A DNA stretch of 64,000 nucleotides, taken from positions 1 through 64,000 of the forward strand of contig JBDVXK010000003.1 in assembly GCA_039964455.1 (NCBI GenBank), given 5' to 3'. Below are positions 16,342 to 23,876 of the stretch, piece by piece (position 1 is the stretch's first letter; each line of letters starts with the position of its first letter). Source of the stretch: CALJFL01 sp039964455. Its GTDB lineage: Bacteria; Pseudomonadota; Gammaproteobacteria; Pseudomonadales; Halieaceae. The notes below the pieces were generated by a model, which was not told the origin of the DNA, did no database searches, and worked only from the letters and a program-made list of their open reading frames with translations. The position numbers and the translations under genes were made by a program.

Positions 16342-16896
16342 TCATCGAAGCGTAACCGTGAAACCAATAGCAACTAAGACGCACATAAGAGCCGCTGTGA
16401 TTCCATGAATTCGGGAATTGTTTGTATAGCTCAAGGCGATGACTAGCACGACGCCAATAAAGCGCACCAAACTCTGTGGATGATATAGCCCTTCATTTCC
16501 AAATACCCAGCGATAGAAAGTCGTGAGCATGAATGCGGCGGCTAGCAAAATTGCGGCGAGTCTGAATTGGTCGTAGTAGTAGTCGCGAAGGTTGAAGTGC
16601 TGACCGTGTGAAATCGGGGGGGATAGCACGAAGGCTAAGACCACATACAGCAACCGTGGGGCGAGAATCATGACGAACTCAGAAACCGTTTGAATTTCCT
16701 TGTCATGGAGCGTCCAGACATTCCACCAACTTATTATGCAAATGCAGATTAGCAGTAGCATCCAAGTCACATGAACCCAGTAGATCGTCGTGGTTCGACG
16801 CTCTCGGAAAATCCGGCCTATGCCTGACAGAAGTTCCGCGATAGCGAGTCCCATCAAGATCGACAAGAATCCAACTATATACTCGAAATGAGTCAT
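16342..16896 (-). CDS. Hypothetical multi-helix membrane protein (184 aa)
   Basis: Not recognised. Five to six hydrophobic segments (about residues 5-25, 41-62, 73-93, 111-128, 140-156 and 163-182) with a short basic loop RIFRERRTT near 27-35 indicate an integral membrane protein. It starts MTHFEYIVGFLSILMGLAIA. It is bracketed by inverted repeat arms (E11 and E12), a 755-bp unit. The function is unknown. Confidence 0.65.
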   Translation of the reverse strand: MTHFEYIVGFLSILMGLAIAELLSGIGRIFRERRTTTIYWVHVTWMLLLICICIISWWNVWTLHDKEIQTVSEFVMILAPRLLYVVLAFVLSPPISHGQHFNLRDYYYDQFRLAAILLAAAFMLTTFYRWVFGNEGLYHPQSLVRFIGVVLVIALSYTNNSRIHGITAALMCVLVAIGFTVTLR

Positions 16897-17018
16897 GTGC
16901 CGGTGCCTAACAGTAGAATATACGTTGAGGTGACGTGCTATATCGCGTTCTCATGATATATACCCCCAAAGTCAGCTCAGAGTCAAAAGTAGACCCTCGG
17001 GCCATTGTAGACCAATGA

Positions 17019-17051
17019 ATGATCCGCTGTTAGGCGAAAGCGGGCATTAGA
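17019..17051. repeat. Palindromic element E12 (left-type arm)
   Basis: GATCCGCTGTTAGGCGAAAG then CGGGCATTAG. It pairs in orientation with E11 on the other side of the gene 16342-16896. The remainder of 16897-17136 shows no gene. Confidence 0.75.
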
Positions 17052-17136
17052 GAATCACCCAATTTCAAATATTTTGGAGCCTGCTATGTGCCTGAAGCAG
17101 CCGCTCAACTTAGTCCCTGGCGGCAGGCCACGGCAG

Positions 17137-17664
17137 TCACTTACTTAAGCGGTGCATTTCGTCCATCACTGCCAATTGCGCACGAACTTCTTCCTCAAAA
17201 CGACTTTTATACCCACCGGGTGTATGTGGTTCTCGCCACCGCCTGAATGTAGCGCGTAGAGCCTCCCACTCTCTCCTAGCGCCGGGATTCTCAAACAAGA
17301 ACCCGGACGTATCTGTAACAATACCGCCTAACTCTTCAAATCCCCCGCCGTAAAGTACTGCAAAATTTTCGACCCTATGAAATTGTAATGAATTGAAGTC
17401 TCGAATGAGCGTTGTATAGATAACGGACTCAGAAGGATTCAATGTCTCCCCTGCGTTTCCTTTTGCCCAAACGTCCGGATGCTCATAGATTGCAGAACGA
17501 GACTCCATCTCCGCGATCATATTGTTCCAGTTCATCTCGGCTATAGCGATGCTTTGCGTTTGTTGCATTTGCAGCCCTACAAATATCAGGGACACGACAA
17601 CCGCAAAAATACCAACGATTTCCATCCAATTGCGCAGTTTTGCTTCTTTCACCTGTTTCTCCAA
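17137..17664 (-). CDS. Paralogous one-helix membrane protein, divergent copy (175 aa)
   Basis: The N-terminus has a longer charged lead (MEKQVKEAKLRNW) and then the family helix MEIVGIFAVVVSLIFVGLQM (residues 14-33). The soluble part is helical, and the C-terminus keeps an aromatic/basic segment (REWEALRATFRRWREPH) in the place of the KWW motif of other copies. A separate small membrane gene (17728-17952) lies 63 bp upstream. No CAAGGATAGACC leader precedes this copy. It is the most divergent full-length member in the window. The function is unknown. Confidence 0.65.
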   Translation of the reverse strand: MEKQVKEAKLRNWMEIVGIFAVVVSLIFVGLQMQQTQSIAIAEMNWNNMIAEMESRSAIYEHPDVWAKGNAGETLNPSESVIYTTLIRDFNSLQFHRVENFAVLYGGGFEELGGIVTDTSGFLFENPGARREWEALRATFRRWREPHTPGGYKSRFEEEVRAQLAVMDEMHRLSK

Positions 17665-17727
17665 TGCTTCAGGGCAATGGCTGCTTTGAATAAGCAGCGG
17701 CCTCTCGCACAGTATAGCCGTGCCGCA

Positions 17728-17952
17728 CTACCATTTACGTTTTATCGGCTTCAGATAAATCATCAAGGCCAGGGTGAGGATAAATACTACATAAACTCCT
17801 ATGCCGCCAAGTCCTGTTACCGTTGCAGATAGTATCGACCCAGTCAGGTTGGCGCCTCCCCAAACCCAACCATTACGATTATCTCTGTCTGCCAGCTGAA
17901 AAATGATGATGGCAAAAAGAAACGTGATTAATCCGCCAGTGCCCAAAATCAC
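17728..17952 (-). CDS. Hypothetical 74-aa two-helix membrane protein
   Basis: Not recognised. Two membrane helices (about residues 3-21 and 43-68) are separated by a polar loop (LADRDNRNGWVWGG), and the C-terminus is basic (KPIKRKW). The CAAGGATAGACG leader of element E13 lies 23 bp upstream of the start, which places it in the same group as the family genes despite an unrelated sequence. It is small, but the hydrophobic pattern and leader argue that it is real. Confidence 0.5.
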   Translation of the reverse strand: MILGTGGLITFLFAIIIFQLADRDNRNGWVWGGANLTGSILSATVTGLGGIGVYVVFILTLALMIYLKPIKRKW

Positions 17953-17974
17953 TCACTCTACAATGCGAGAACTC

Positions 17975-18017
17975 CAACAAGGATAGACGCTTGGCTCTAA
18001 CAAAGCGAAAACGTTTA
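17975..18017. repeat. Degenerate palindromic element E13 with leader
   Basis: CAACAAGGATAGACGCTTGG followed by CTCTAACAAAGCGAAAACG. The leader is intact while the hairpin arm has decayed. Confidence 0.55.
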
Positions 18018-18056
18018 TAGCAACATCAACAGCATGCTGCAGCTTGAAAAACTGGT

Positions 18057-18809
18057 TTACCCTTTGCGATGCAGGCGATACATTTCTGCCACATAATTAG
18101 TGACAGGGCGGTGTTTCCAATTGGCAATATCCTCAGTCATACGAGGGGGAACCTGAAGACCACCATATGTCGGGTGCTCCTGCGGCATTGCCAGCGGCGC
18201 TAACAGCGCTGAGGCAGAGATATCGATACTGGAAAACGCATCACCCGCAATGTAACCGTCCCCATCTGCAAGTAGCGCATCCAACCAATCAAGGTGCTCC
18301 ATCACGATCTGTCGCGACTCCTGCCGCTGATCCATCCCCAAATCCATTCTCTCCACCATGGCCGCGGTGATAACTTCCCAGGCCTCACTAACAAACTGTG
18401 CCTCTTCAGCGGGCAGGTATTCCATAAAGATGGGCAATACGGTTTCGGGGCATTCGATCAGAGCTTCTGAGTAGTACATGCGTCGCACATGAACCCCAAG
18501 CACTTCATTCAGACGATGCTCTATATCGCTAATTGATGGCGAGCTGATTGGAATCAGCGATCGGCCATTGTCTGACAGGCTCTCGGCCCACTCTATGATC
18601 TGACCCGAACCCTGAATAACCTGATCGCCGGATACGAGGATTGGCAGCGACGTCCCGTTTGCTCCCAACTTTTTCGCGAGATCACCGTGCACACCTGGCG
18701 CTACACAGTGCAGCTCGTAGTCGATACCCAGATAATCAAGGGCCCAGCGAGCCTTCTCGCAATAGTGAGAAATTGGAAATATATAAAGATGAGGTACTGG
18801 CAAATCCAT
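18057..18809 (-). CDS. Glutathione S-transferase-family protein
   Basis: This 250-residue protein has an N-terminal thioredoxin-fold GST domain (about residues 5-80, with YIFPISHYCEKARWALDYLG and SLPILVSGDQVIQGSGQIIE, the region that binds the gamma-glutamyl group). A C-terminal helical domain follows (about 95-245, with YIAGDAFSSIDISASALLAP). It is probably a cytosolic conjugating or reducing enzyme, substrate unknown. It stands alone between repeat elements. Confidence 0.85.
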   Translation of the reverse strand: MDLPVPHLYIFPISHYCEKARWALDYLGIDYELHCVAPGVHGDLAKKLGANGTSLPILVSGDQVIQGSGQIIEWAESLSDNGRSLIPISSPSISDIEHRLNEVLGVHVRRMYYSEALIECPETVLPIFMEYLPAEEAQFVSEAWEVITAAMVERMDLGMDQRQESRQIVMEHLDWLDALLADGDGYIAGDAFSSIDISASALLAPLAMPQEHPTYGGLQVPPRMTEDIANWKHRPVTNYVAEMYRLHRKG

Positions 18810-18886
18810 ACTCCTGAAGATGGCGACTACAACAACAGCAGCCGTTCACTATTTGTAAGGCACGTACTCAAAGACCAGTAAAAGCG

Positions 18887-19004
18887 CTAATGTACATGCT
18901 TGGAAATTTCAGAATCAACAAAACTAACGAATTTTTCACCGTACATATGCCGACCATAGTTCGTCCACCACTTCGCCCACTGCACCAATTGCATCCCAGT
19001 TCAT
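18887..19004 (-). pseudogene. Internally deleted, frame-shifted member of the one-helix family
   Basis: ATG 19004 begins MNWDAIGAVGEVV, the family N-terminus, and then meets a stop in frame. One base over, the sequence continues WWTNYGRHMYGEKFVSFVDS and ends at TAG 18887-18889. That matches the C-terminal KWW...EFxxFxxxE region of copies A and B. The central 110 or so codons, including the membrane helix, are gone, and the join is out of frame. The CAAGGATAGACC leader (E14) remains 26 bp upstream. Confidence 0.65.
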
Positions 19005-19026
19005 ATCTACCTCCCGCATTAGAATC

Positions 19027-19070
19027 CTAACAAGGATAGACCGAAGTGCGGTACCGCGCGAAAAGTAGAT
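19027..19070. repeat. Degenerate palindromic element E14 with leader
   Basis: CTAACAAGGATAGACCGAAG then TGCGGTACCGCGCGAAAAGTA. It is the last element of the series; none is visible to its right, so the repeat-rich zone ends near 19.1 kb. Confidence 0.6.
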
Positions 19071-19134
19071 ACCAGGGCTTCAAAGGGGCACTCACTGCCT
19101 TGTTTAACATATATGGAAACGAACGAGCCGTTCG

Positions 19135-19569
19135 CTAGATATTCTGCTCATCCCCATTGATCAGCAAGCGCAGTCTGGTGAGCTTAATACTCGCTATACG
19201 CCATTCTCCAAGCTCTTTACGATAGCTTTCGTGGTAATGCCCCCACCCCTGTATCGAAAGGTCGGGGAGCTTGACGATATCTTCCATGGACCAAATACCG
19301 GTGGCCGCAATATCGCTGAGTATAGTTATCTCGGGCATATGCCCGTGGTGAATGGTTATAGCGTCGCTCAATATTTCAGAAATTTGGGCAATATAGTTCT
19401 CCCTACCCTCGGCCAGCATTCCTGGGCCTTGCCTGAAATCGGCCACCAGATCCTCAGTAAAGCAGCTGGAAAGGCCATCCCAATCCTTGGAATCCATAGA
19501 GCGAAAATATCTGGCCTTAAGCGTTTTTATTTTCTCTATATCGGCTAATTGCTGTGCGTTGTCTGACAT
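19135..19569 (-). CDS. SnoaL-like (NTF2-fold) protein
   Basis: A cytosolic protein of about 144 residues of the SnoaL/NTF2 cone fold: an initial helix with KIKTLKARYFRSMDSKDWDG (about 13-32), FTEDLVADF, HHGHMPEITI and ATGIWSMEDIV, ending in the strand segment SYRKELGEWRIASIKLTRLR. Such proteins are hydratases, isomerases or ligand-binding domains. A histidine pair (HHGH) could be catalytic. An ATG three codons earlier (19578) is equally possible. The reaction is unknown. Confidence 0.75.
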   Translation of the reverse strand: MSDNAQQLADIEKIKTLKARYFRSMDSKDWDGLSSCFTEDLVADFRQGPGMLAEGRENYIAQISEILSDAITIHHGHMPEITILSDIAATGIWSMEDIVKLPDLSIQGWGHYHESYRKELGEWRIASIKLTRLRLLINGDEQNI

Positions 19570-19638
19570 AAATTCCACGACACAAGGCTAAAGTGGATTT
19601 AGTTCAACGAGGACGCTGCCGCTGGAAACTTCGCGTGC

Positions 19639-20037
19639 CTATTGCACGCGGGTCCACTTCTGGCCACTGCAGATGAACGCAACACAGCCATCCACTTCCA
19701 GCTCATTACCGTCCGCCTGCATCTTTGACTTATAGACCTTGTCTGCAGACGGGTCCCAAATGGTGCCTCCGGAGAACTCGTTGTCTCCGTCTGCTTCCAT
19801 GTTTTTAACCATTAGCTTACCAAGATGCTCATAGTCCGGGTTCAAACCCTCATCACTGTAAGCTTTTGAGATCAGACCGCAGAGCTTACTCCCGTCTGCT
19901 TCACAAGGCCCTACGACAACTTCAAGATAACCGCCCTCGTCGTTAACCTCGGTCTTCCACGTCCCCTCCGCCCCGCTGTTAGCCTGCACGGCTACAGCCA
20001 ATAGGCCCAATGATATTCCCAAGATAATTCGAAGCAT
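19639..20037 (-). CDS. Exported DUF2147 protein
   Basis: A 132-residue protein with a signal peptide at residues 1-19 (ending VQANS). The DUF2147 pattern follows: GTWKT, a CGLI segment near 54-57, NPDYEHLGK, GGTIWDPSADKVYKSKM and ELEVDGCVAFICSGQKWTRV. Cysteines at about 44, 54, 117 and 122 could form disulfides in the periplasm. The family function is unknown. Confidence 0.85.
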   Translation of the reverse strand: MLRIILGISLGLLAVAVQANSGAEGTWKTEVNDEGGYLEVVVGPCEADGSKLCGLISKAYSDEGLNPDYEHLGKLMVKNMEADGDNEFSGGTIWDPSADKVYKSKMQADGNELEVDGCVAFICSGQKWTRVQ

Positions 20038-20160
20038 GCTGCGCTCTCCTGCTATATGCGTTAATGACTTGCCAAACAGTTTAACGCATTCCCCTATGAT
20101 GGGGCAGAGAGTCTGCAGGAAAAAATGAATTTCAGCAGTATCGGTCTCAGTGTTCTACGG

Positions 20161-20682
20161 CTACTTTAGAGCGTCTACAGCTACTGCACTCATCGACGCG
20201 GGAAACGCCACGATGATAATTCTCTTAATCGCCAAAAGATTATCTACTCCCCATGGGCACTGTTGAATCACCGTCATCAAGAAACCCACAACCATCAGAG
20301 AGATCAGATAGATGGCGAGCACCCTTTTCACGTATTCAAATATAAAACCCTCAAGGTAGTATCGATAAAAATTTGCATAAACAAAAATTGCGATAAAAAT
20401 AAGCGACAGCAGTGACAATATCGCAATATTTATTATCGGCAGAGTCGCACCTAGCTGCCAGGTTTCCTCTGTATAGGCCATAGGTATCGCCAACAGCGAA
20501 GCGCCGACCAATATCTGAACAATATCCTTGAGTCTTAGCTCCACCATAAGCGGCTTGACGATACGTTGAATTATCTTCCCCGAGCTATCAACAATGGGAA
20601 TAATCGAATGTAGATAGCCTGCTCGCCCTAAACGTGCGATTTCCACATTCTGCGCACTTATCTCTTCGGATTCTTCAGTCAT
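20161..20682 (-). CDS. DUF2391-like integral membrane protein
   Basis: A 173-residue membrane protein: a soluble N-terminal 45 residues, then helices at about 52-70, 80-100, 125-145 and 152-170. The segment LKDIVQILVGASLLAIPMAY followed by TEETW resembles the signature of DUF2391 proteins. The role is unknown. It is read away from the cupin gene at 20786, with about 100 bp between the two starts. Confidence 0.6.
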   Translation of the reverse strand: MTEESEEISAQNVEIARLGRAGYLHSIIPIVDSSGKIIQRIVKPLMVELRLKDIVQILVGASLLAIPMAYTEETWQLGATLPIINIAILSLLSLIFIAIFVYANFYRYYLEGFIFEYVKRVLAIYLISLMVVGFLMTVIQQCPWGVDNLLAIKRIIIVAFPASMSAVAVDALK

Positions 20683-20785
20683 AAAATACTCGTTTAAAAT
20701 AGAGAGCTCTGCATCTCAACTACTGCAGCCTTATATCGACTACAATACGCTCGGCTTGGATGAATTGTAAGCGGGACAAAAATCT

Positions 20786-21238
20786 ATGAACCTAATCAAT
20801 AATCAGGAACTGGAGTGGAAGCAATACCGTGAGGATGACGCATTCGGTTACCCGGTAAACTACTCTGACGCAGTGTTGGACGCGAGAGAGGACGGCCGCC
20901 TCGAAATTCTGGTCAAATGGGAGCCAAATTGTTATTGCCATTTTCACCGTCACACAGCAGAGACAACATCGATAGTACTGGAAGGAGAACTGCAGGTAAT
21001 CGATATTGATCTGGAAACTGGCGCCGAAGTTGGTAGGCGCACAAGGCTAGTAGGAGATTTTGCCCACAAAGAGCCTGGCGATGTGCACATGGAGCTCGGG
21101 GGGCCTAATGGCGCACTGGTATTGTTCAGCATCTATGCACCTGAAGGTGAAGGCGTGCTGGCAGAGGCGCTTCACAAAGACGGGCGTATTCTCAGCGTAT
21201 CGACCATGAAGAAGATATTGAAATATAGAGCAGCTTAG
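20786..21238 (+). CDS. Cupin-domain protein
   Basis: A 150-residue single-domain cupin. Motif 1 is CHFHRHTAETTSIVLEGEL (about residues 51-69, with His residues and Glu for metal binding) and motif 2 is KEPGDVHMELG (about 95-105). It may be a small metal-dependent enzyme or ligand sensor; no helix-turn-helix is present. It is isolated, with its own short upstream region shared with the divergent DUF2391-like gene. Confidence 0.8.
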   Translation: MNLINNQELEWKQYREDDAFGYPVNYSDAVLDAREDGRLEILVKWEPNCYCHFHRHTAETTSIVLEGELQVIDIDLETGAEVGRRTRLVGDFAHKEPGDVHMELGGPNGALVLFSIYAPEGEGVLAEALHKDGRILSVSTMKKILKYRAA

Positions 21239-21327
21239 TCAGCTTGCCAGGAGCGCTAGCCTCATACGCTGGCGGCCCCGCCCTACCACCTCGGTCGCGC
21301 AAGCGCTCGATAAACAGTAAAACAACG

Positions 21328-21939
21328 TTACTCCGGTTCCTCCAGCGCCAAAGGCGCCGCAATTTTTGCATCTTCCGTAGACACCAATTGCAAGGTCATC
21401 CTGGATAGGCGCCAACCGTGGTCAGGAATATAAATCGCATCTGAAATATAAATACCCAATACTCTCTCCAAGGTTCCGTCCGCGTTTACATGGGTTGCCT
21501 GTAAATAACTGCGCATGGTGGCGGCGCCGCCACGCCCCTGCTGATCCGGCAGACTCTCAAGCTCTACCACCTGACTACCAATCAGATGCTGTGCACCTAT
21601 CATCGGCTCAAACCTGGCCACAACCATCTTCAGCCACTCCGTGGGGCTATCCAGTGTCATTCGGTCCAGCACACCCATGGGTGCATCTTCGGTGAATATC
21701 TGCCCATAAATGGCGGCTACTTTTGCCTCATTAGCCTCCCTATCGAAAGCAATCATATCCGTGGCCTGCGCGTAGCGTCGCTGTAATAACGCTATTTCCT
21801 GTCGGGCTACCCACTCCGCTGCCGCTAGTGAACTATCTTGCGCAGATGCTGCAGAAGCGAATGAAGCTTGTAGCATCATGACCACCACTACCACTACTGA
21901 GGCGCTCAACGCCGCGATCTTTGAACAGATGATCTTCAC
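21328..21939 (-). CDS. Exported SnoaL-like protein
   Basis: This 203-residue protein has a signal peptide ending near residue 32 (FASAASA). An NTF2-like domain follows, with EIALLQRRYAQATD, KVAAIYGQIFTEDAPM, EWLKMVVARFEPMIGAQHLIG and DHGWRLSRMTLQLV. The start is GTG 21939; its first base is the last base of the TAG of the PQQ gene, and AAGGAGA lies just upstream, so translation is probably coupled. It is the third gene of the VOC/PQQ/SnoaL operon and is presumably periplasmic with the other two. Confidence 0.75.
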   Translation of the reverse strand: MKIICSKIAALSASVVVVVVMMLQASFASAASAQDSSLAAAEWVARQEIALLQRRYAQATDMIAFDREANEAKVAAIYGQIFTEDAPMGVLDRMTLDSPTEWLKMVVARFEPMIGAQHLIGSQVVELESLPDQQGRGGAATMRSYLQATHVNADGTLERVLGIYISDAIYIPDHGWRLSRMTLQLVSTEDAKIAAPLALEEPE

Positions 21940-23864
21940 TATTTTTTATCTCCTTCCTTAGGACCCAGCACCACCAGTGCATTTCCGGGTATGTGAGAAT
22001 TGTAGCCGTACCCTGCGTTTACATACATCAAACCGTGCGCAACCAAAATGCCGCCGCCACTAAAAGAGCCACCGACGGCCGTTGCCCCGGATACCGCCTT
22101 GTACTCTCCCAGCATATTGCGCTCCCACAATACACGCCCGTCGTCGCGCGCGTGAATACGGATGCGACCGTCCAGATAACCGGCCACAACCGCGCCCGGA
22201 ATCGCCGCGATCGCTTGAGAAATACCGGGCGAACAATAAGGTACATCGCCACAAACGTCCGGCGATGGCGCAGACCAAAGACGAGTCCCGTCTACTGCAT
22301 CAACCGCATGAATCCCCTGCTCTGCTTCACGCTTATTGTCATAGCGCGCGTCATCTCCAGCAAAAATCAGATCATTGATCGGGACATAGATCACAGAATC
22401 TTGCGACGCCAGTCCGAAATGCACACCCCCCTGAATACCGCCTCTGCCTATGCGCACCTTCCACAGAGTTTCACCGGAGTCAGGATCTATACCCATGACA
22501 TCACCGGACTTTTGTCCTCCTACAACAATGTCTGTGCCATCGGGCAAATTAACAAGTATGGGACTAGCACCAAAGTCGTAGTCAGGGCCATTTTCCTCCG
22601 GGCAATTTGCGCTGCCGATATCTACAAAACATGAGGCATTCCAGGCATCACCTGTGGTCTGTTGCGACACCCAAAGCTTTTTGCCTGTGTCAAGGTCGTA
22701 GGCAATGATCGCGTCTGAATTTCCGTCCGCTGGCGAGGAATAGTTCTCACCCGTGCCCACATAGAGTCGGTTCCGTTTGGCATCAATGGTCGGAGCAGAC
22801 CAGATCGGCGCTCCCGATGGCGCTAGAATCCTGGTACCAACGGAAGTTTTACCGGCCACTGCAGGCGCAGTGTCCGACGTTCGTGACTTCCAGATCACAT
22901 CACCTGTTTTGGGGTCAACCGCCAGAATTGCGCCCTGAAAATTACAACACTCGTACTTGGCGTCGATGGCCGAAACAACTTCAAGGGATGAAACGCTGAC
23001 ATACAGGCGATTATCAAAATAGGTGGGCGTACCGGTGAGTGTCGCATCGCGATGGTCGTCCGCTTTAATACGCCAACGCAAAGCCCCTGTTCTGGCATCC
23101 ACGGCGTAAACACTGGCTAGCACATCGCCAAAGAATAGCGTTGCTTCAACATCCTCTTGTTCGGGCTCCCAGGGCGTTATCGCAATCCCGGTACGCACCT
23201 CGGCGCTCGCCTGAAACGTCCAGCGCATACAACCGGTTTGCGCATCAAGCGCCCAAACCGTACCGTCCTGGCTACCCACATAGATTGCACCACCGCCATA
23301 AACCGGCTGGGAGCGGCCCTGAAAGGCATCCGGATATGCATGGGTCCATTTCACTTCAAGCCTGTGCACATTTTCTGCGGTCAGGCCGCCGGTGTCCTCG
23401 GGCTGAAAACGCGTATTACGCTCATCGACACCCCAGCCACGGGATACCGGAGGCAGCGTTGGGTCGAAGCCGTGGTCTGCATCGCACGCAGGCGGCAATG
23501 GTTGCGCCTCGTAATCGGCAAGCAATTTGCCAGTGAGGTATTCGGCTATGGCCTGCCTATCAGCTTGCGCGACTGCCGCGGCCTGAGGCCTCATGACCCC
23601 ATCATTCATCGTTCGAAGAATACCCCGGGGGTCCAGCCTACTGATCTTTTGCCGACTTGGGGCTTTGTAAAATGGCTGGTCATGGCAGGCGGCGCAGTGC
23701 GCCTGATACGCCGAGGCACCCGGGTGAGTTTCCTCTGCCGGGTCCTTGGCAATATTCCTTGCAGACTCAAGACGAGATGCGGTACCTGGCGATAAGCCCT
23801 TCACTTCTGCCTGAAGCGATGGAGACAATAAACTCAGGGTCAAAAAAACAACTAGCAATGGCAT
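21939..23864 (-). CDS. Exported cytochrome-c / PQQ-propeller dehydrogenase
   Basis: A 641-residue exported quinoprotein-type dehydrogenase. A signal peptide covers residues 1-19. A c-type cytochrome domain comes first (haem motif C57-A-A-C60-H61, likely Met ligand in VMRPQ near 90). An eight-bladed PQQ-type beta-propeller follows (about 125-635) with repeated blade motifs such as YVGSQDGTVWALDAQTGC, GAILAVDPKTGDVIW and GVVAGYLDGRIRIH. An adjacent-cysteine pair (ECC near residue 306) is present. It would oxidise an alcohol or polyol in the periplasm. The gene starts 12 bp after the VOC gene. Confidence 0.85.
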   Translation of the reverse strand: MPLLVVFLTLSLLSPSLQAEVKGLSPGTASRLESARNIAKDPAEETHPGASAYQAHCAACHDQPFYKAPSRQKISRLDPRGILRTMNDGVMRPQAAAVAQADRQAIAEYLTGKLLADYEAQPLPPACDADHGFDPTLPPVSRGWGVDERNTRFQPEDTGGLTAENVHRLEVKWTHAYPDAFQGRSQPVYGGGAIYVGSQDGTVWALDAQTGCMRWTFQASAEVRTGIAITPWEPEQEDVEATLFFGDVLASVYAVDARTGALRWRIKADDHRDATLTGTPTYFDNRLYVSVSSLEVVSAIDAKYECCNFQGAILAVDPKTGDVIWKSRTSDTAPAVAGKTSVGTRILAPSGAPIWSAPTIDAKRNRLYVGTGENYSSPADGNSDAIIAYDLDTGKKLWVSQQTTGDAWNASCFVDIGSANCPEENGPDYDFGASPILVNLPDGTDIVVGGQKSGDVMGIDPDSGETLWKVRIGRGGIQGGVHFGLASQDSVIYVPINDLIFAGDDARYDNKREAEQGIHAVDAVDGTRLWSAPSPDVCGDVPYCSPGISQAIAAIPGAVVAGYLDGRIRIHARDDGRVLWERNMLGEYKAVSGATAVGGSFSGGGILVAHGLMYVNAGYGYNSHIPGNALVVLGPKEGDKK

Positions 23865-23876
23865 TACAGGGTCTCA

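Noticed and set aside
1..19070. Integron cassette array with attC sites
   Set aside because: The arms include GTTA and TAAC with a hairpin, which recalls attC. But the order is GTTA on the left and TAAC on the right, the reverse of attC; each hairpin is only about 30 bp; genes are on the strand opposite to what the arrangement would need; and no integrase is visible. I describe the repeats without that name.
22028..22634. Several frames on both strands within 22.0-22.6 kb
   Set aside because: They are shadows of the PQQ-propeller gene, whose blade motifs are clear in one frame.
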